Positions 10,721-22,129 of a stretch of DNA of 64,000 nucleotides are shown here, in pieces. Origin of the DNA: Anastrepha obliqua. Taxonomy: Eukaryota; Arthropoda; Insecta; Diptera; Tephritidae. Below the pieces are notes generated by a model. It did no database searches. It was not told where the DNA came from and was given only the letters and a program-made list of their open reading frames with translations. The stretch lies in NCBI RefSeq assembly GCF_027943255.1, contig NC_072896.1, forward strand, positions 34,622,501 through 34,686,500. Reading direction: 5' to 3'. Numbering within the stretch: position 1 is the first letter of the stretch; the number at the start of each line of letters is the position of its first letter. Position numbers and translations under genes: made by a program.

Positions 10721-11994
10721 AGGTGAATTTATTTGTCACACTTCGCGGGATTAAAATTTCGCTATAGTTATTTTTTTCATGAGTTGGCAGCACTGTTAGT
10801 AACATTTGGGCCAACTCTCATGTGAATGTCATTATCAGTAATATATTTACGCTTGTGTTTACCAAACGACCAAGAGTGCATTTTTCGATTTTTACAATGT
10901 CTGATTTGATTGAGCAGAGAAGTGCCATCAAATTTTGTTTGCGGAATGAAATTTCGGCTGCGGAAACGTTTAGCATGTTGCAGAAGGCATTTGGTGATTC
11001 GACTATGTCGCAGGAAAATGTTTATAAATGCCACAAAGACTTGAAAGAGGGTAGAGAACGTGTTGGTGACTTGGAGCGCTCCCGACGACCATCGACGTCA
11101 ACAGATCACCAACACGTCAATAAAGTGAAGGAGTTAGTGCTCAAAATTCGTCGGTTGACTGTTAAAGACCTTACTGATATGATCGGAATATCAGAAGGAT
11201 CTGTGAAAACCATTTTGAAAGACCATTTGGGCCTACGAAAAGTCAAATCTCGTTTGGTAGCGAATACTCTCAATTTCTTGGAAAAAAGTCGTCGCGTTGA
11301 TGTGTGTGAAACAATGCTTTCAGACTATCAGGACAATCTCAAATGCATCATTACGGGAGATGAGAGATGGGTTTATGCTTACGTCCCTGAAGCAACCGAC
11401 CAATCAAGCGAATATCGTGCTAAAGGCGAGGTCAGACCGAAAAGAGCACGTCAAAGTCGTTCAAACATAAAGGTCATGATGACAGTTTTTTCGATTTTCG
11501 TGGTGTGGTGCACTATGAATTCCTTTGACCTGGCCAAACTGTTAATAAGGAATATTATTTGAGCGTTATGCGTCGTTTACGTGAAGCAATTCGTCTAAAA
11601 AGACCAGAATTATGGGCCAACAACTCTTGGTTTTTGCATCACGATAATGCACCGTCTCACACTGCACTCGTTCTTCGTGACCATTTCGCCAAAAATTCCA
11701 CGCATATCGTTCCGCAACCACCGTATTCGCCTAATTTGGCTCCGTGTGACTTCTGGCTATTTCCAAAACTCGAGAGACCACTCCGGAGAACGCGTTTCGA
11801 GTTGATTGAGGAGATAAAAGCTGAATCGAATAAGGTGCTGATGGCTATACCGGAAATGGACTATTTGGCATGTTTCGGGAATTGGAAAAATCGTTGGCAT
11901 AAGTGTATTTCACCGAGAGGGGATTATTATGAAGGGGATGAAATTGACTTACAAGAATAAATAAAGATTTTTCATTTTACAACCAAATTCACCT
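10721..11994 (+). mobile_element. Classical (DD34D) mariner in the piggyBac remnant
   Basis: The ends start AGGTGAATTT and are flanked by TA at 10719-10720 and 11995-11996. The inverted repeat continues imperfectly as TTTGT. The length of 1274 bp is standard. It contains one transposase gene with two defects (10897-11960). Confidence 0.9.
10897..11960 (+). pseudogene. DD34D mariner transposase, two lesions
   Basis: I take the ATG at 10897 (MSDLIEQRSAIKF) rather than the upstream in-frame ATG at 10822, because family members start just before this helix-turn-helix. Catalytic motifs are all present: ITGDERW, HHDNAPSHTA and APCDFWLF. There are 34 residues between the last two Asp. A one-base loss in a T run near 11485-11490 shifts the frame, and in the restored frame a TGA lies near 11525. 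The second half is open from 11559 to the stop at 11958-11960. The protein cannot be made intact. Confidence 0.9.
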
Positions 11995-12509
11995 TACTTC
12001 TTGCCCACTACCATGTCAGTGGAATTGTGAAAATGAAGTCACGTCAGTCACAGAGGGTTAAAACTTCTATGGATTTCCGCAGCATAAACATTTTTTTTTA
12101 TTCTTCTAAAGCGCCAAGATGTGTTTTTTATTGTGACTTGCTTATTTGGCATCCGATTTTCAAAAATAATATATCAATATTTCAGCTTGGAAGAGTGTTT
12201 TATTTCATTCCTTTGACCTTTTGGACTCCAAAGCTATTTTCATATAGTTTGGTGAGATAACCAGAAATCCAGCCCTTTAAGACATTCTTTTTGATTCAAC
12301 AAACTGAGGTATTTCAAAATTCATTAAAAGTTTGCTGTAAAAGTTTTTTTGCGAAGTTCATAAACAAAAAAGTTACAACAATTGAGGCGCTTACCAGCTC
12401 ATACAGGACAATTAAGCATTGCGAAATCACTAGATTAAATTTTGACGCCAGCCAACGTAGTTATGTTCGTGACTTTCTAACTTTGAACTATTGACATATT
12501 TCCGAAAAT

Positions 12510-12690
12510 CGGGTGCATCACAAATTGGAGGAGGAGCCGGGCCAAATAGCCAGTAAAGGTTTTAAACACCGTAAATGGAAGGACCTATAGTTTTAAGCGA
12601 ACTCCGGCAGCTGATTTTCTATGAGGAGCTTTTTTATGGCATAAATACACTCAAGGGTTTGTCTTTATGTGACGAGGAGTGATCGGATTA
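12510..12690 (-). mobile_element. SINE fragment
   Basis: It is recognisable by GGAGGAGGAGCCGGGCCAAA, then GGAAGGACCTATAGTTTTAAGC, TATGAGGAGCTTTTTTATGGC and AAATACACTC in the same order as the reverse complement of the SINE body. It is strongly diverged and lacks a clear tRNA-like head. Confidence 0.6.
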
Positions 12691-12989
12691 GAAAAGCGTT
12701 TTCTGTCAATTGAGATTTTGTGTACATAGTTTTGAGCAAAGATTTCGAGTCACAACCCATTCGACTTCACAGAATTCAACTTGAGCGCATTAAAAAAACG
12801 TTTGTACATTTTGCCTTCCGCTCTTTGCATTTCACGAATACGATGCATTTATATATTTTCAAGTGAAATTTAATCAGCCTGATGTTTTTAGATAATGGAG
12901 GAACTATCCTTTCACAAATATTGGTTTTTGAAATTATACGCGGAGCAACTGGCGCGGCGTTTCTACTCCAGCGTAGACGTTTTAATATT

Positions 12990-13492
12990 AACTGCGGAAG
13001 CCGATGGAATCTGGATACTTTTTACCGGAATGGATTGAAATTATGCATGTCAACGAGTATTCAATGTCTAGAACGTTGAAGGAGTACTGGGTTACCCATA
13101 TTCGATGGACCCGACGGATTTCGATGACTCTTTGGGCCCATTCCAATCGACAAGGCTTGTCCGCAGGCAACAATTTTTGCGGCAATTGAATCTTATACGG
13201 GAATTAATGCAAATCAATGCGGATAATTCGTTGTAAAGTGGTCCGAGCAATGCCCAACTGCTGAGAACGGCGATTTTGGGATGTCCTTGGCGACGCCTTG
13301 GTCGGTTTTGATTTGGCCTCTTTGGATGAGAAAGAGCATCACCAGCCGAAAACGTTTAATGGTGTTCTTAGAAGGCGCACTTTTCACAATATTTAGTTTT
13401 TTATACGCACGTTGAGTTTTCACAATTGACTTCTTTTGTTGAATATAAATTTCAACAATTTGGGAGCGCTCGCGTGGCGTGTACTGTTCCAT
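12990..13492 (-). pseudogene. rosa-like mariner transposase, N-terminal remnant
   Basis: The minus strand starts MEQYTPRERSQIVEIYIQQ at 13492 and continues with QRAYKKLN and SAPSKNTIKRF, which is the first helix-turn-helix of rosa-like transposases. After frameshifts, KLLPADKPCRLEWAQRVIEI near 13180-13120 matches the linker before the first catalytic Asp. The catalytic core is absent. Upstream of its start, 13569-13610 carries ACAGGGTTG...CAACCCTGT, possibly a terminal repeat and its copy. Confidence 0.65.
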
Positions 13493-13619
13493 TATAAAAA
13501 TTTGCTTGTCCTGGCGCTTCCAACGCGGTATGTCATTAAGCGATCTGACGCCTTTGTCAAAAGATACAGGGTTGCCAGATGGGTCCGTCGAATATTGTCA
13601 ACCCTGTGTAATTTGCTAC

Positions 13620-15595
13620 CGAATTCCTTAAAAATGAATTTTACTTTAGCAAAAACTAAGCTGGAACTCTTACTGCTTGAAATGTATTGATCTTTGTTTA
13701 CTGTTGTTGTTGAAGTGGTTGGGTATATCAATTGAAATATATTCTAATTATGGACTAGCGCCATTTTTGCCACTGTTTTCGTGTGATGTCTGCTTTTTCT
13801 GTGTTTTAGTCAGACCCATTTGTGAGGCCCAGATATAGCAGCAAACTTTTTATATCTATGTCTGAGACTTCATTCATTTACTCTAAGAAACGGTTAACGA
13901 AGGAGTGAAACCTTGCTAAAATTGTTATACTTTTCAGATTATAAGTAAAATTAAATGCAACAAAATAATGAACGTCTTCTTGTCTGCCACTTACAAAAAA
14001 GGCATCTCTTACAACACCTTTTATTTGAATTACCTGCAAGGCAATAACCTCTGAAGCTCCCAACCGCTAACAATTTTCTCTACTTCAACTTTATCGTTTC
14101 AATTTAATTAGTTGTTGACAAATTACAAAACAACATAACTAACAATAAATACAAAAGTAATAAAAACCGCAAAAAACTCCCGGAGCAGAACTCTTAAAAT
14201 GACGGGTCTGCAGGAGTGCGAAAAAAAAATAAAAAAAAATTGTGAAAATTCCTACACACCCGCAATTTGTAGCTAACAATATACTTGTATAGAAGAAGAA
14301 GCACAACAACCATGCAAGCAGAAAGAGCTATGGAAAAAGCATTAAAATAACAAACCAAAAGTATATAGAAAAAAAACTAAAATAAAAAAAGCAAAAAAAT
14401 TATAAGCAAACGAGGCAAATTAGTTGCAAAGTTAAAATACCCGAGAAAATCTACTTTCCACATTATTTACACCTTTTTGCATACTTACAGGGGCATACAG
14501 GCAAACAGCTATTACCGACCAACTTGTTCGAACGTGCTAGCATGCGTGGAGGCGGTGTGAGTACTGAAAAGGGCGAATTAGCAGCGAGCACGAACTTCAA
14601 GTTGTTAGCGACTGTGCTGAGTAAATCCACGGCGGTGAAGGTAAAGTGCAGTAGCAAATGATGGAAAAGCGTCTAATGCCATATTTAAGGGGTAGCGTAC
14701 AAGATCACAATGATGTTGTTAGTGTTTATGATGCTAATGTTGATGGCTATGCGCTCTGCTCTTAATATTCCACGGCGTATGCGCAACAATGCCGTCGCCT
14801 GGCTTTGGAAAATTTTGCGTGCAGAATTTCAAATTTCATAAAAATTTACCTTCATCCATACAATGTTGAATTTCTTAGGCGACACACTGTCACGTTACAG
14901 TGGCACATGAACACACACACACACACATTGGAATGAGTTTGCACGGAGCTGCAATGGCACGTCGCACAGTGGTTCTAAATCGCGGCGAAAAGCAAAAAAG
15001 TCAATATCTCATAAATGTTTGAGTTGTAAAATGAGCTATTGAAACTTCATGGATTAGCGCAATAAAATTAAGAAAACTAATAAGAGCTGGATAAATCTGA
15101 TCACACCAATTTAATTTAAAAAAAATTACTTGAAACAAAAAAGTCTGATCTCACTGATCATTTATAGTTCTTCCATAAGTAAAATAAAAATACTTCAATA
15201 AAATTACATGGCTCGTCATTATCATTTTGTAGTTATTCCATATGTAGAATTAGGTGCTCAAACAGAAATTTGGTTTCCATTACCTCCAAAGGATACATTT
15301 TCACAGTAGTTCTAGAAAAATCCTTAAAAGTAATAACTAAGGAAATATTTTGTATTGCGGTATCAAAACACAACTTAACTAGAAGAGAAAAAATTTTCAC
15401 TCTTGTAATATTTATCATGTGCTTTTTATTGAGGAGAAAAAAGGATTTGCAGCGGAAAAAAAACCAAAAGGATGATGTCATTATTTCAAAAGAAGCTGAC
15501 CGTTCACTTCGAGATGCTGCACAGCCGGCCGATATGGCGGAAGGATACGACCAAGAAGTGTGCAAAAGTTCAGGATTAGGATCATGTTAAAGGAT
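13620..15595. other. Non-coding stretch
   Basis: I find no gene. A short CA tract lies near 14912-14926 and A-rich runs lie at 14220-14400. A 106-codon frame at 15270-15590 is lysine-rich with no recognisable motif and I do not call it. Confidence 0.4.
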
Positions 15596-15599
15596 TTAA

Positions 15600-16370
15600 G
15601 GTAGTAGTCCGGTGTAACGACCGAAATTTCGACGTTTTTTCATGAATCTTTTTTAAAAAGAAAATAAAATGCGATCGTTTTAAAGTTTTTACATGTTTTT
15701 ATTGGTGCTTTGAAGCATATACAAACTTTTTTTAGAGTTAATTTTATATTAGTTTGTTTAGAAGTAGAAAGAAAAAAAATTGACGTCAAAGTGGAGTCCT
15801 TAAAAAAAGGATCAGTTGGTTCGGGGAAACACACAGCCTTCCAAAATAATCAGAAATAAAAAGTTCAAAGAGATTATTATTCTGTAGACTTTATTTTAGG
15901 TCCCGAACCTAAAATATACATAAAAATAAAAAAAACAAAAAAAATGGCGGACTTGTGAAAAAAGTTCTCAAAATCTAAATTTTTTCTTCATAAATTGTTT
16001 AAATTAAATAGTTTATTATCAAAAAATTAAATGTTTTAAAGGTCCGCAATCTAGATATGTGTGTCTAGAATAACGGGTTACATTTTTAGACAAATCGGTT
16101 GAATAGTTTTGAGTCAGTGATTCGCCGAAATTTCGAAAACATGGTTTTGAGAAAAACGCGTTTAAAGACGGTCAGAACAGCTACTGCTGGCGTGTCAACG
16201 CTTTCATACACACTACGGCGCGCTCTTTTATTTTAGCTATAACTTTAAAAATAATTAAAATTTCTGTCTGAAATTTTTATAGTATATTTTTAAGATGTTT
16301 TTCTTTCCGAAAAATGTAAAAAAAATCGATTTTTTGAACCCGTCACACCGAGCTACTACCTGCTACTACC
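15600..16370. mobile_element. TTAA-target MITE family C
   Basis: TTAA occurs at 15596-15599 and 16371-16374. The ends are GGTAGTAG inverted repeats, and a second subterminal pair follows (CGGTGTAACG at left; the complement of CGGTGTGACG at right). At the right end GGTAGTAG is doubled. The interior is AT-rich and non-coding. It contains TGAGAAAAACGCGTTTAAAG at 16148, a phrase also present in family A. Superfamily assignment to piggyBac type is from target site only. Confidence 0.75.
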
Positions 16371-16374
16371 TTAA

Positions 16375-17140
16375 GCACCCAATCTAAATGATAAACCACA
16401 TAATAAAGTGATAAAACAGTCAAAATATTTATGAATATGGCTGGTGATGGGTGGTTATGGACGATGAAACAGACGTCAAAACAGAGTTGAAATAAATTTA
16501 GGATGCTGAGTTTAACATTGCAACGAAGATAGGTGGGACTCCTTCTTTTATGCGAAAAGTAGTGGGCAAGTGCCCTAAAAATGCTTGGTTTACCAAGGCA
16601 TCTGCCAGTGTGGTATGAAACGTTCATGACCACAGACATTATAAAGCAACAAATTTATATGGAGGACCGTTGACAAAAACGTTTGCGGTTATTCATAAAT
16701 ATTCAGAAATTGTTAAAAGAAAATTGCTTAAACATGAAAATTATAATGAGCACGAGTTAAAACTGATTTGGCAAAGAGCAGAAGATAACGTAAAAAAAAC
16801 AGATGTCCATGGCCTTATGAGAGGAGCCAAATATAAATCGCGCCATTTTTTTCTTATAACAAAGAGAATTGATATGAGTTTTTTGTTTAACATAGTAGGC
16901 TTAATAAAGGAAAAATGTTTCGATAGCTTATACATATTAATTTAATGTTGAAACGCTTTCACTCGACTAATATTTTTCGTGTTTATTCTGTATAAAAACA
17001 AATTCTTTTAAACCTTTAAGCCCTTTAGTTTATAAAATTTGTTTATACCGGTTCTTTTCCTATTATGTTTTAACAAATAAATATGAAACTGTGTTTAGTT
17101 CTTAAATTTCCAATGCAAACTAATTAGAAACAAAATTAAG
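16375..17140. other. Non-coding stretch; one unidentified 91-codon frame
   Basis: A frame at 16670-16945 on the plus strand is rich in Lys, Glu and aromatic residues. It has no signal peptide or motif I recognise and no promoter context. I see no other structure. Confidence 0.3.
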
Positions 17141-17503
17141 GTTCCATCCGATGGTCCACATTTTCGATGACGCTGAGGCATAATTGAGGTTCTATGCCGT
17201 TAATGTGCCAAATTATCTCATCCTTTAGCTCTTGAATTGTTGCTGGCTTATCGCCGTGCAACTTTTTTTTTTAAATAACCCCAAAGAAAGAAGTCCGATG
17301 GTGTCAAATCACATGATCTTGGCGGCCAATTGACATCGCCGCGACGTGAGATTATTCGGATGTCAAATTTTTCGCGCAAAAGAGCCATTGTTTCGTTAGC
17401 TGTGTGACAAGTGGCACCGTCCTATTAAAACCACGTATCGTTTACATCCATATCTTCCAATTCGGACCATAAAAAGTTCGTTATCATCTCACGATAATGG
17501 AAA
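17141..17503 (-). pseudogene. rosa-type mariner family 1, C-terminal fragment
   Basis: The minus strand encodes, with stops and indels, DGATCHTANETMALLREKF, then SRRGDVNWPPRSCDLTPSDFFLWGYL, then ATIQELKDEI and IENVDHRME. The spacing from the second to the third Asp is 41 residues. Both ends of the element are missing. It is the same family as the copies at 3848 and 42032 and is closer to an intact sequence in the DD41D core than either. Confidence 0.8.
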
Positions 17504-20212
17504 GCCTCATAGTGTATTTGTCCCATGAAGATCCTCATAAAAATCATCCATAGCTCAGAGGCGGTACAAGACATCAAATTGGAGGAATCGAGATAAATAT
17601 AGACAAATACAAACCAAAATGCGAAAGGTAATGAAGTATTCAATTTATGCACCTCTGTCTCGGTATTCGCCCGTCAGCCCGCGCCCGCGATAATTCTTTT
17701 CATTAATTCATTTTCTTAAAGCATAATATCTTAGAAATATTGTGTGAAAATTTAAAGTGAATCCGATAAACACTTTTCGAGTTATTCAACAATTAACAAA
17801 AGGCGCTCGGGCGCTCCGAAGCGTTCGTATGCTGAAAAAATAGATGCTGGACGTATGAAAGTGGCAGGCAACAGCAAATCAATATTTTGGAAGCTTTCGT
17901 GATGGCTGAAAAACTATTATATGGCTCAGGAATAGATGACACAGTGTTAGTAATTAAATAATTCGCTTAACTCTACGTAAATCGATCGCAAAACTTTAAA
18001 TGCGTTTTTCTCAAAACTATGTTTTTTGAACTGAAGATCACTATAACTTAAAAACGGCTTGGCAAATTTCTATAAAATTTCCATTGCTTATATACAAACA
18101 TAACAAATTCGTGCCTGATCGAAAGATTTTTTTCTTTTTTCAAAAATTTCTATTATTTTTTAACAACTAATTGTCGGTTTTTTTCTCGAAAATCTGAAAA
18201 ATATTTCCTGAGGCCACCATATTGTTAATTTTGAAGAAAATATTCCATCAGGCACAAGATTATCTATTAATAAAAGTAATTTATCTTCTCCGATCGATTT
18301 TAGATGAATTTCAAAGGACTTGTGATGATTATCGCAAGGGATTCCTGGAGAAACGGGCTCCACACAAACAGCGATAACTTTTACAATTATTAATTTCGTT
18401 TTTGAAATTTTGCTAAAATCAAGTCGAAATATGATGTGGTAATACTACCCGTATTGTCATTTTTGTAAAATAAAATCATCAGTTTTTCGGGCCTCTGACT
18501 ACTTTCTAACTACCTATTTCAATGAAACTAACACATATAATTCCTTATTTAACGTAGTTTGGCATTGCAATAAATATGGAATCGGCCAGTGTGCGCATAT
18601 ATGACGGAAATTTTGAAAAATGGAAAAAACCCAATAATTACTTTACTTTGAATTCTTCCCGCTTACCAACCACCGTGCGCCATTGTGCACAGGTGAAATA
18701 CACAGTGGCGTTGTGTTGAGGCATTTCACGCCGCCTGGTTTCAAATCGTGCGAATAAAGACCGCTTCGAAAAGTTTGCCAAAGAAGTATTAGCGAATATT
18801 CTGTATTAAACTCGCGTCGCTGTGTGTGTTCACAGAGTGAAAAGTCTATTTTTAAATGACTTATGAATTTGAAATTTGTACTTCAAATTTATTCCTATTT
18901 TTTTATCTTCTTATACCGTTATGCGAAAAACTTTTTCATAAGAAAAGTTTAGCTCTGTATTCATGCACAAAAAACGATGAACTTGAAAGCTAACATTCGA
19001 CATTTCCTTTATCCCCCTATTAGGCTGCCTACTTTGTAAGTAAATTTTACGTTCCTCCTTCTTCTAATATTCATTTTCTGCTGTTTTCCATTTCTTCTGT
19101 TGTCTTTATTTAAGCTGTGAAAACTTTGTTTATACAAAACATGTCATGCATAAAATATCGAATTATTGTTGGGCAAAGCATGCTTTTAGGCGCGCAACAA
19201 CCAATTTGAGTATATGGAGCACATCAAGAGGCATAGCATGAAAAGCAAAAGTTTACCTTTTACCACAGCAAAATGGAAAGCGTGGGTTTTCGAATTTTGA
19301 TTTGTATTGATTGAGTTCTGTTGCATTTCGGTGCTTCTCTGCACTCCTTTTACTTGTTTGCGCACTCATTCATATTTGTTTTTTTGTCAAGTTCAATTTT
19401 TTACTTTTTTCTTTCCTTTTCTTCTGCTTTAGGCACAAGAAATATTTCAACAAACTTTTAATACTTTTCCACTGAGTGTCTGGGTCTCTGTATTAAACAA
19501 TTATTTCTTTGTTTCGAAATGGTATTTTGAATCGAGTGTCGAGCGACCAAACATTTTTTTAAACTAGATTGTAATGGGTTTAAATGGCTTTCGCTTTCAA
19601 AAGTTGCTGAAAGGATTCTTTGGGTCTGCACTTTGACTGCAAATTAATATAATTTTTTTGTTTTTGCTTTATACTGCTGGGGGCTGCCGTTAAGCTATAG
19701 CTGAGTGGGTTTCAGCCTCTTTATCACTCGGTTCGACACGGTTTCTGGGCATGAATCATTAAGTGAAAATTTTGAGATTAGGTTCTTTCATAGCGCTTGC
19801 CACTCAGCAAGCAATGCTGTATTTGTTCATTTATAATAACTTTAAGAAAATAAATTCCTCACTTGTCTTCTTTGTAATAGTTATTGAATGTAATTTTTTA
19901 TTTTTTTTTTTTTACCTTATGAATTGGGCGATGATTGGGTGCGCTACTTTCGACAAAAGATTTTCTCGTGCGTGAAAAAGTCTCGTATTTGATACGAGCT
20001 TTTAACTTTGGCTAGAAAAGGTCATCACGTCTCTGATACAAGTTTCTCATTTTAGGCACGGAAGTTAGACCACGTCTCCCACACGTTGTTTTAAGACCAA
20101 GAGTTAATTTAGCACTTAATTCGTAATTAAGCTACCAAGCACTCCATACTTCAATGTTTCTCGATTGAGTTTCCCCCCTTCTTATTTCTTTGGTCCTTTT
20201 GGGGGCCTAGTT
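17504..20212. other. Mostly unassigned stretch, possible MITE relic near 17.7-18.5 kb
   Basis: Near 17520-17620 there are faint SINE-like words (CCTCATAAAAATCATC, GAGGCGG, AATTGGAGGAA). At 17990-18020 the minus strand reads TTTTGAGAAAAACGCATTTAA, matching the internal phrase of MITE families A and C. The remainder, 18500-20212, is ordinary pyrimidine-rich fly non-coding DNA with no gene I can support. Confidence 0.35.
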
Positions 20213-20415
20213 TGTCGTCTGTGAATGTCTGGAAAAATTGTAAAATTTTACAATCGATTCAAGCTTTGCATTCGTGGCACGTAAAGTTTTAGTCAAAGAT
20301 TTAAAAATCAAAGGAAATAGTGAAACATTTTCTTTTAACTCCACATCAATGCAGCCTCTGTACGAAATGGATTTGGTTAAGTTGCTTTAGATTTAGATTT
20401 CTTCGAACAAGAATA
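20213..20415 (-). repeat. Dispersed repeat, partner of 1829-2078
   Basis: The reverse complement matches 1829-2078 over most of its length with small indels (see that entry). It stops directly beside the 3' end of the RTE element at 20428. I do not recognise the family. Confidence 0.75.
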
Positions 20416-20427
20416 AAAGAATACTAA

Positions 20428-21893
20428 AGTGTATCTTCTTCTTGGTAGGCGCGATAACCGCTTACGCGATTTTGGCCGAGCTTAACAAAGCGCGCCAGTC
20501 GTTTCTTTCTCGTGCTAACCGGCGCCAATTGGATACACCAAGTGAAGCCAAGTTAACCCTGGCGTGTGGCATGCAACCGAGTGTGTCTGATCTAATAAGC
20601 GTTATGTGCAGCTCAAAACACTGTTGGTATGCGGCGTCCAAGTTTCCTGAGCTGATGATGCGGTCGCTGAGAGAGCTCGATGAAGAAAGGAACTGTTCCA
20701 AAATATCAGTACTCTCTGAGAGCAGGAGTGAGAGTCGAGTGGCGAATCTTCTGGCTGTCTGTTGTGATTGCAGCTTTTCGATGTCGAACATTCTTTGCGT
20801 AGGTACATGTACGTTTTTTGCTGCACAGAGGCGTGTGCGCAGTTTGGCTGCAACAAGGTAGTGATCCGAGTCGATGTTGGGTCCTCGGATCGTACGTATG
20901 TCTAATACACTAGAAGCGTGTCTTCCATCTACCACAACATGATCGATCTGGTTTCGCGTTTTCCGATCAGGAGACAGCCAGGTGGCTTGGTGAATCTTCT
21001 TATGCTGGAATCTGGTGCTACAGACTACCATGTTTCGGGCCCCGGCGAAGTCGATCAGCCTCTGTCCGTTACCGGATGTTTCGTTGTGCAGGCTGAATTT
21101 TCCGACTGTGGTTCCAAAAATTCCCTCCTTTCCCACCCTGCCGTTGAAGTCGCCAAGCACGATTTTTATGTCATGGCGGGGGCAGCGCTCATAGGAACGT
21201 TCCAAGCGCTCATAGAAAGAATCTTTGGTCGCATCGTCCTTCGCTTCCGTCGGGGCGTGGGCGCAAATTAGCGAGATGTTAAAAAGTCGCGCTTTGATGC
21301 GGATTATTGCGAGACGCTCGTCCACCGGAGTGAACGAGAGTACTCGGCGACGAAGTCTCTCTCACACAACAAATCCGACACCGAATTTACGCTCCTTTAC
21401 ATGGCAGCTGTAATAGACGTCGCGAGGTCCTATGGTTTTCCTGCCTTGCCTCGTCCATCGCATCTCTTGGATGGCAGTGATGTCAGCCTTTACTCCCATG
21501 AGGACATCAACCAGCCGGGCAGTGGCACCTTCCCCATTAAGGGACCGGACATTCCAGGTGCATACCCTCAAATCGTATTCCTTATTTCGTTTGCAGGGGT
21601 CGTCATCAGTAAAGGCAGTTCTCATCCGAGGCTTTGCAGTTATTTTCATTGGGGGGGATTTTTAAGTGGCGGGTCCCAAACCCAGCGCACAACCAGCTAT
21701 ACTGGAATGCTTCGCCTTCTCACGTTAGCTCACTACCGAACGGGTGTTACGGGAGGATACTTGGCTAATCCCGGACGTTGTGAGCTGCTTGAACCATATG
21801 TAGAAGAATCGTTCTGGCCACTCCCAAGCGAATGGCGATCAGTAACTTTCCCCACTTGTGTGGACTTCTACACATGGAACCATCCTCCTACTA
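20428..21893 (-). mobile_element. RTE-clade LINE with the reverse transcriptase deleted
   Basis: On the minus strand the order is a 5' leader (about 21893-21660), endonuclease coding (21649-20760), then directly the 3' terminal coding segment and a GAAGAAGATA-type tail at 20428. The 2 kb that should encode reverse transcriptase is absent. The C-terminal signature NWRRLARERNDWRALL normally follows reverse transcriptase in RTE elements, yet here it is in frame with the endonuclease. The 5' leader appears complete, so this is an internal deletion rather than the usual 5' truncation. Confidence 0.8.
20462..21649 (-). pseudogene. RTE endonuclease fused in frame to the ORF C-terminus
   Basis: The frame opens at 21649. 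RVCTWNVRSLN, IQEMRW and VYYSCH are the first motifs of an APE-type endonuclease, the nicking enzyme for target-primed reverse transcription. A single TGA at about 21362 interrupts it, and the same frame continues without a shift. Later motifs are ICAHAPT, VLGDFNGRVGKEG, NMVVCSTRFQHKKIHQATW and IDSDHYLVAAK. After the deletion it reads CMPHARVNLASLGVSNWRRL and ends at 20462. Similar fly proteins are often labelled craniofacial development protein 2-like. One nonsense codon in about 395 suggests a fairly young copy. Confidence 0.85.
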
Positions 21894-22129
21894 AATTGTA
21901 TAGAGAATAGAAAATGTTTGCATTATAGCATTTTCGTCTCCAGTGATCTCTTTATTTTGAACATTTTTGCCAATTCGTCTAAAAATTGGTTAATCTGTTG
22001 GCTTCAATATAATAGGATGTAAACTGAAAAAATTTTGAAAAAATTTTATAATTTTCGGATTTAATCTAAAATTCTTGAATGGAGGTTTTTAAGGGGAAAT
22101 AAAATTCTATACCTTTTTTTATTGTTTGG
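21894..22129. other. Short AT-rich spacer
   Basis: No feature is seen; it separates the RTE leader from the SINE. Confidence 0.4.

Larger units (their letters stand above)
7889..12061 (+). mobile_element. piggyBac-like element, degenerate, hosting three later insertions
   Basis: The left end reads TTAACCCTCTGCAACTGACG from 7889. The right end at 12040-12061 is the complement of TTAACCCTCTGTGACTGACG. Both terminate in TTAA, and TTAACCCT is the classic piggyBac terminus. Inside is a piggyBac transposase remnant (8215-8780), then a SINE (8765-9062), a rosa mariner (9065-10377) and a DD34D mariner (10721-11994). After subtracting these insertions, about 1.3 kb of the original element remains, so it had already lost the middle of its transposase. 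The tract 10380-10720 should be its 3' part; I recognise no domain there. Confidence 0.85.

Noticed and set aside
13569..13610. ACAGGGTTG...CAACCCTGT as a complete miniature element
   Set aside because: Too short, and more likely the terminal region of the adjacent rosa-like remnant; no flanking duplication could be fixed.
20442..21910. Plus-strand open frames opposite the RTE endonuclease
   Set aside because: They are antisense shadows of a clear endonuclease frame and carry no motif.
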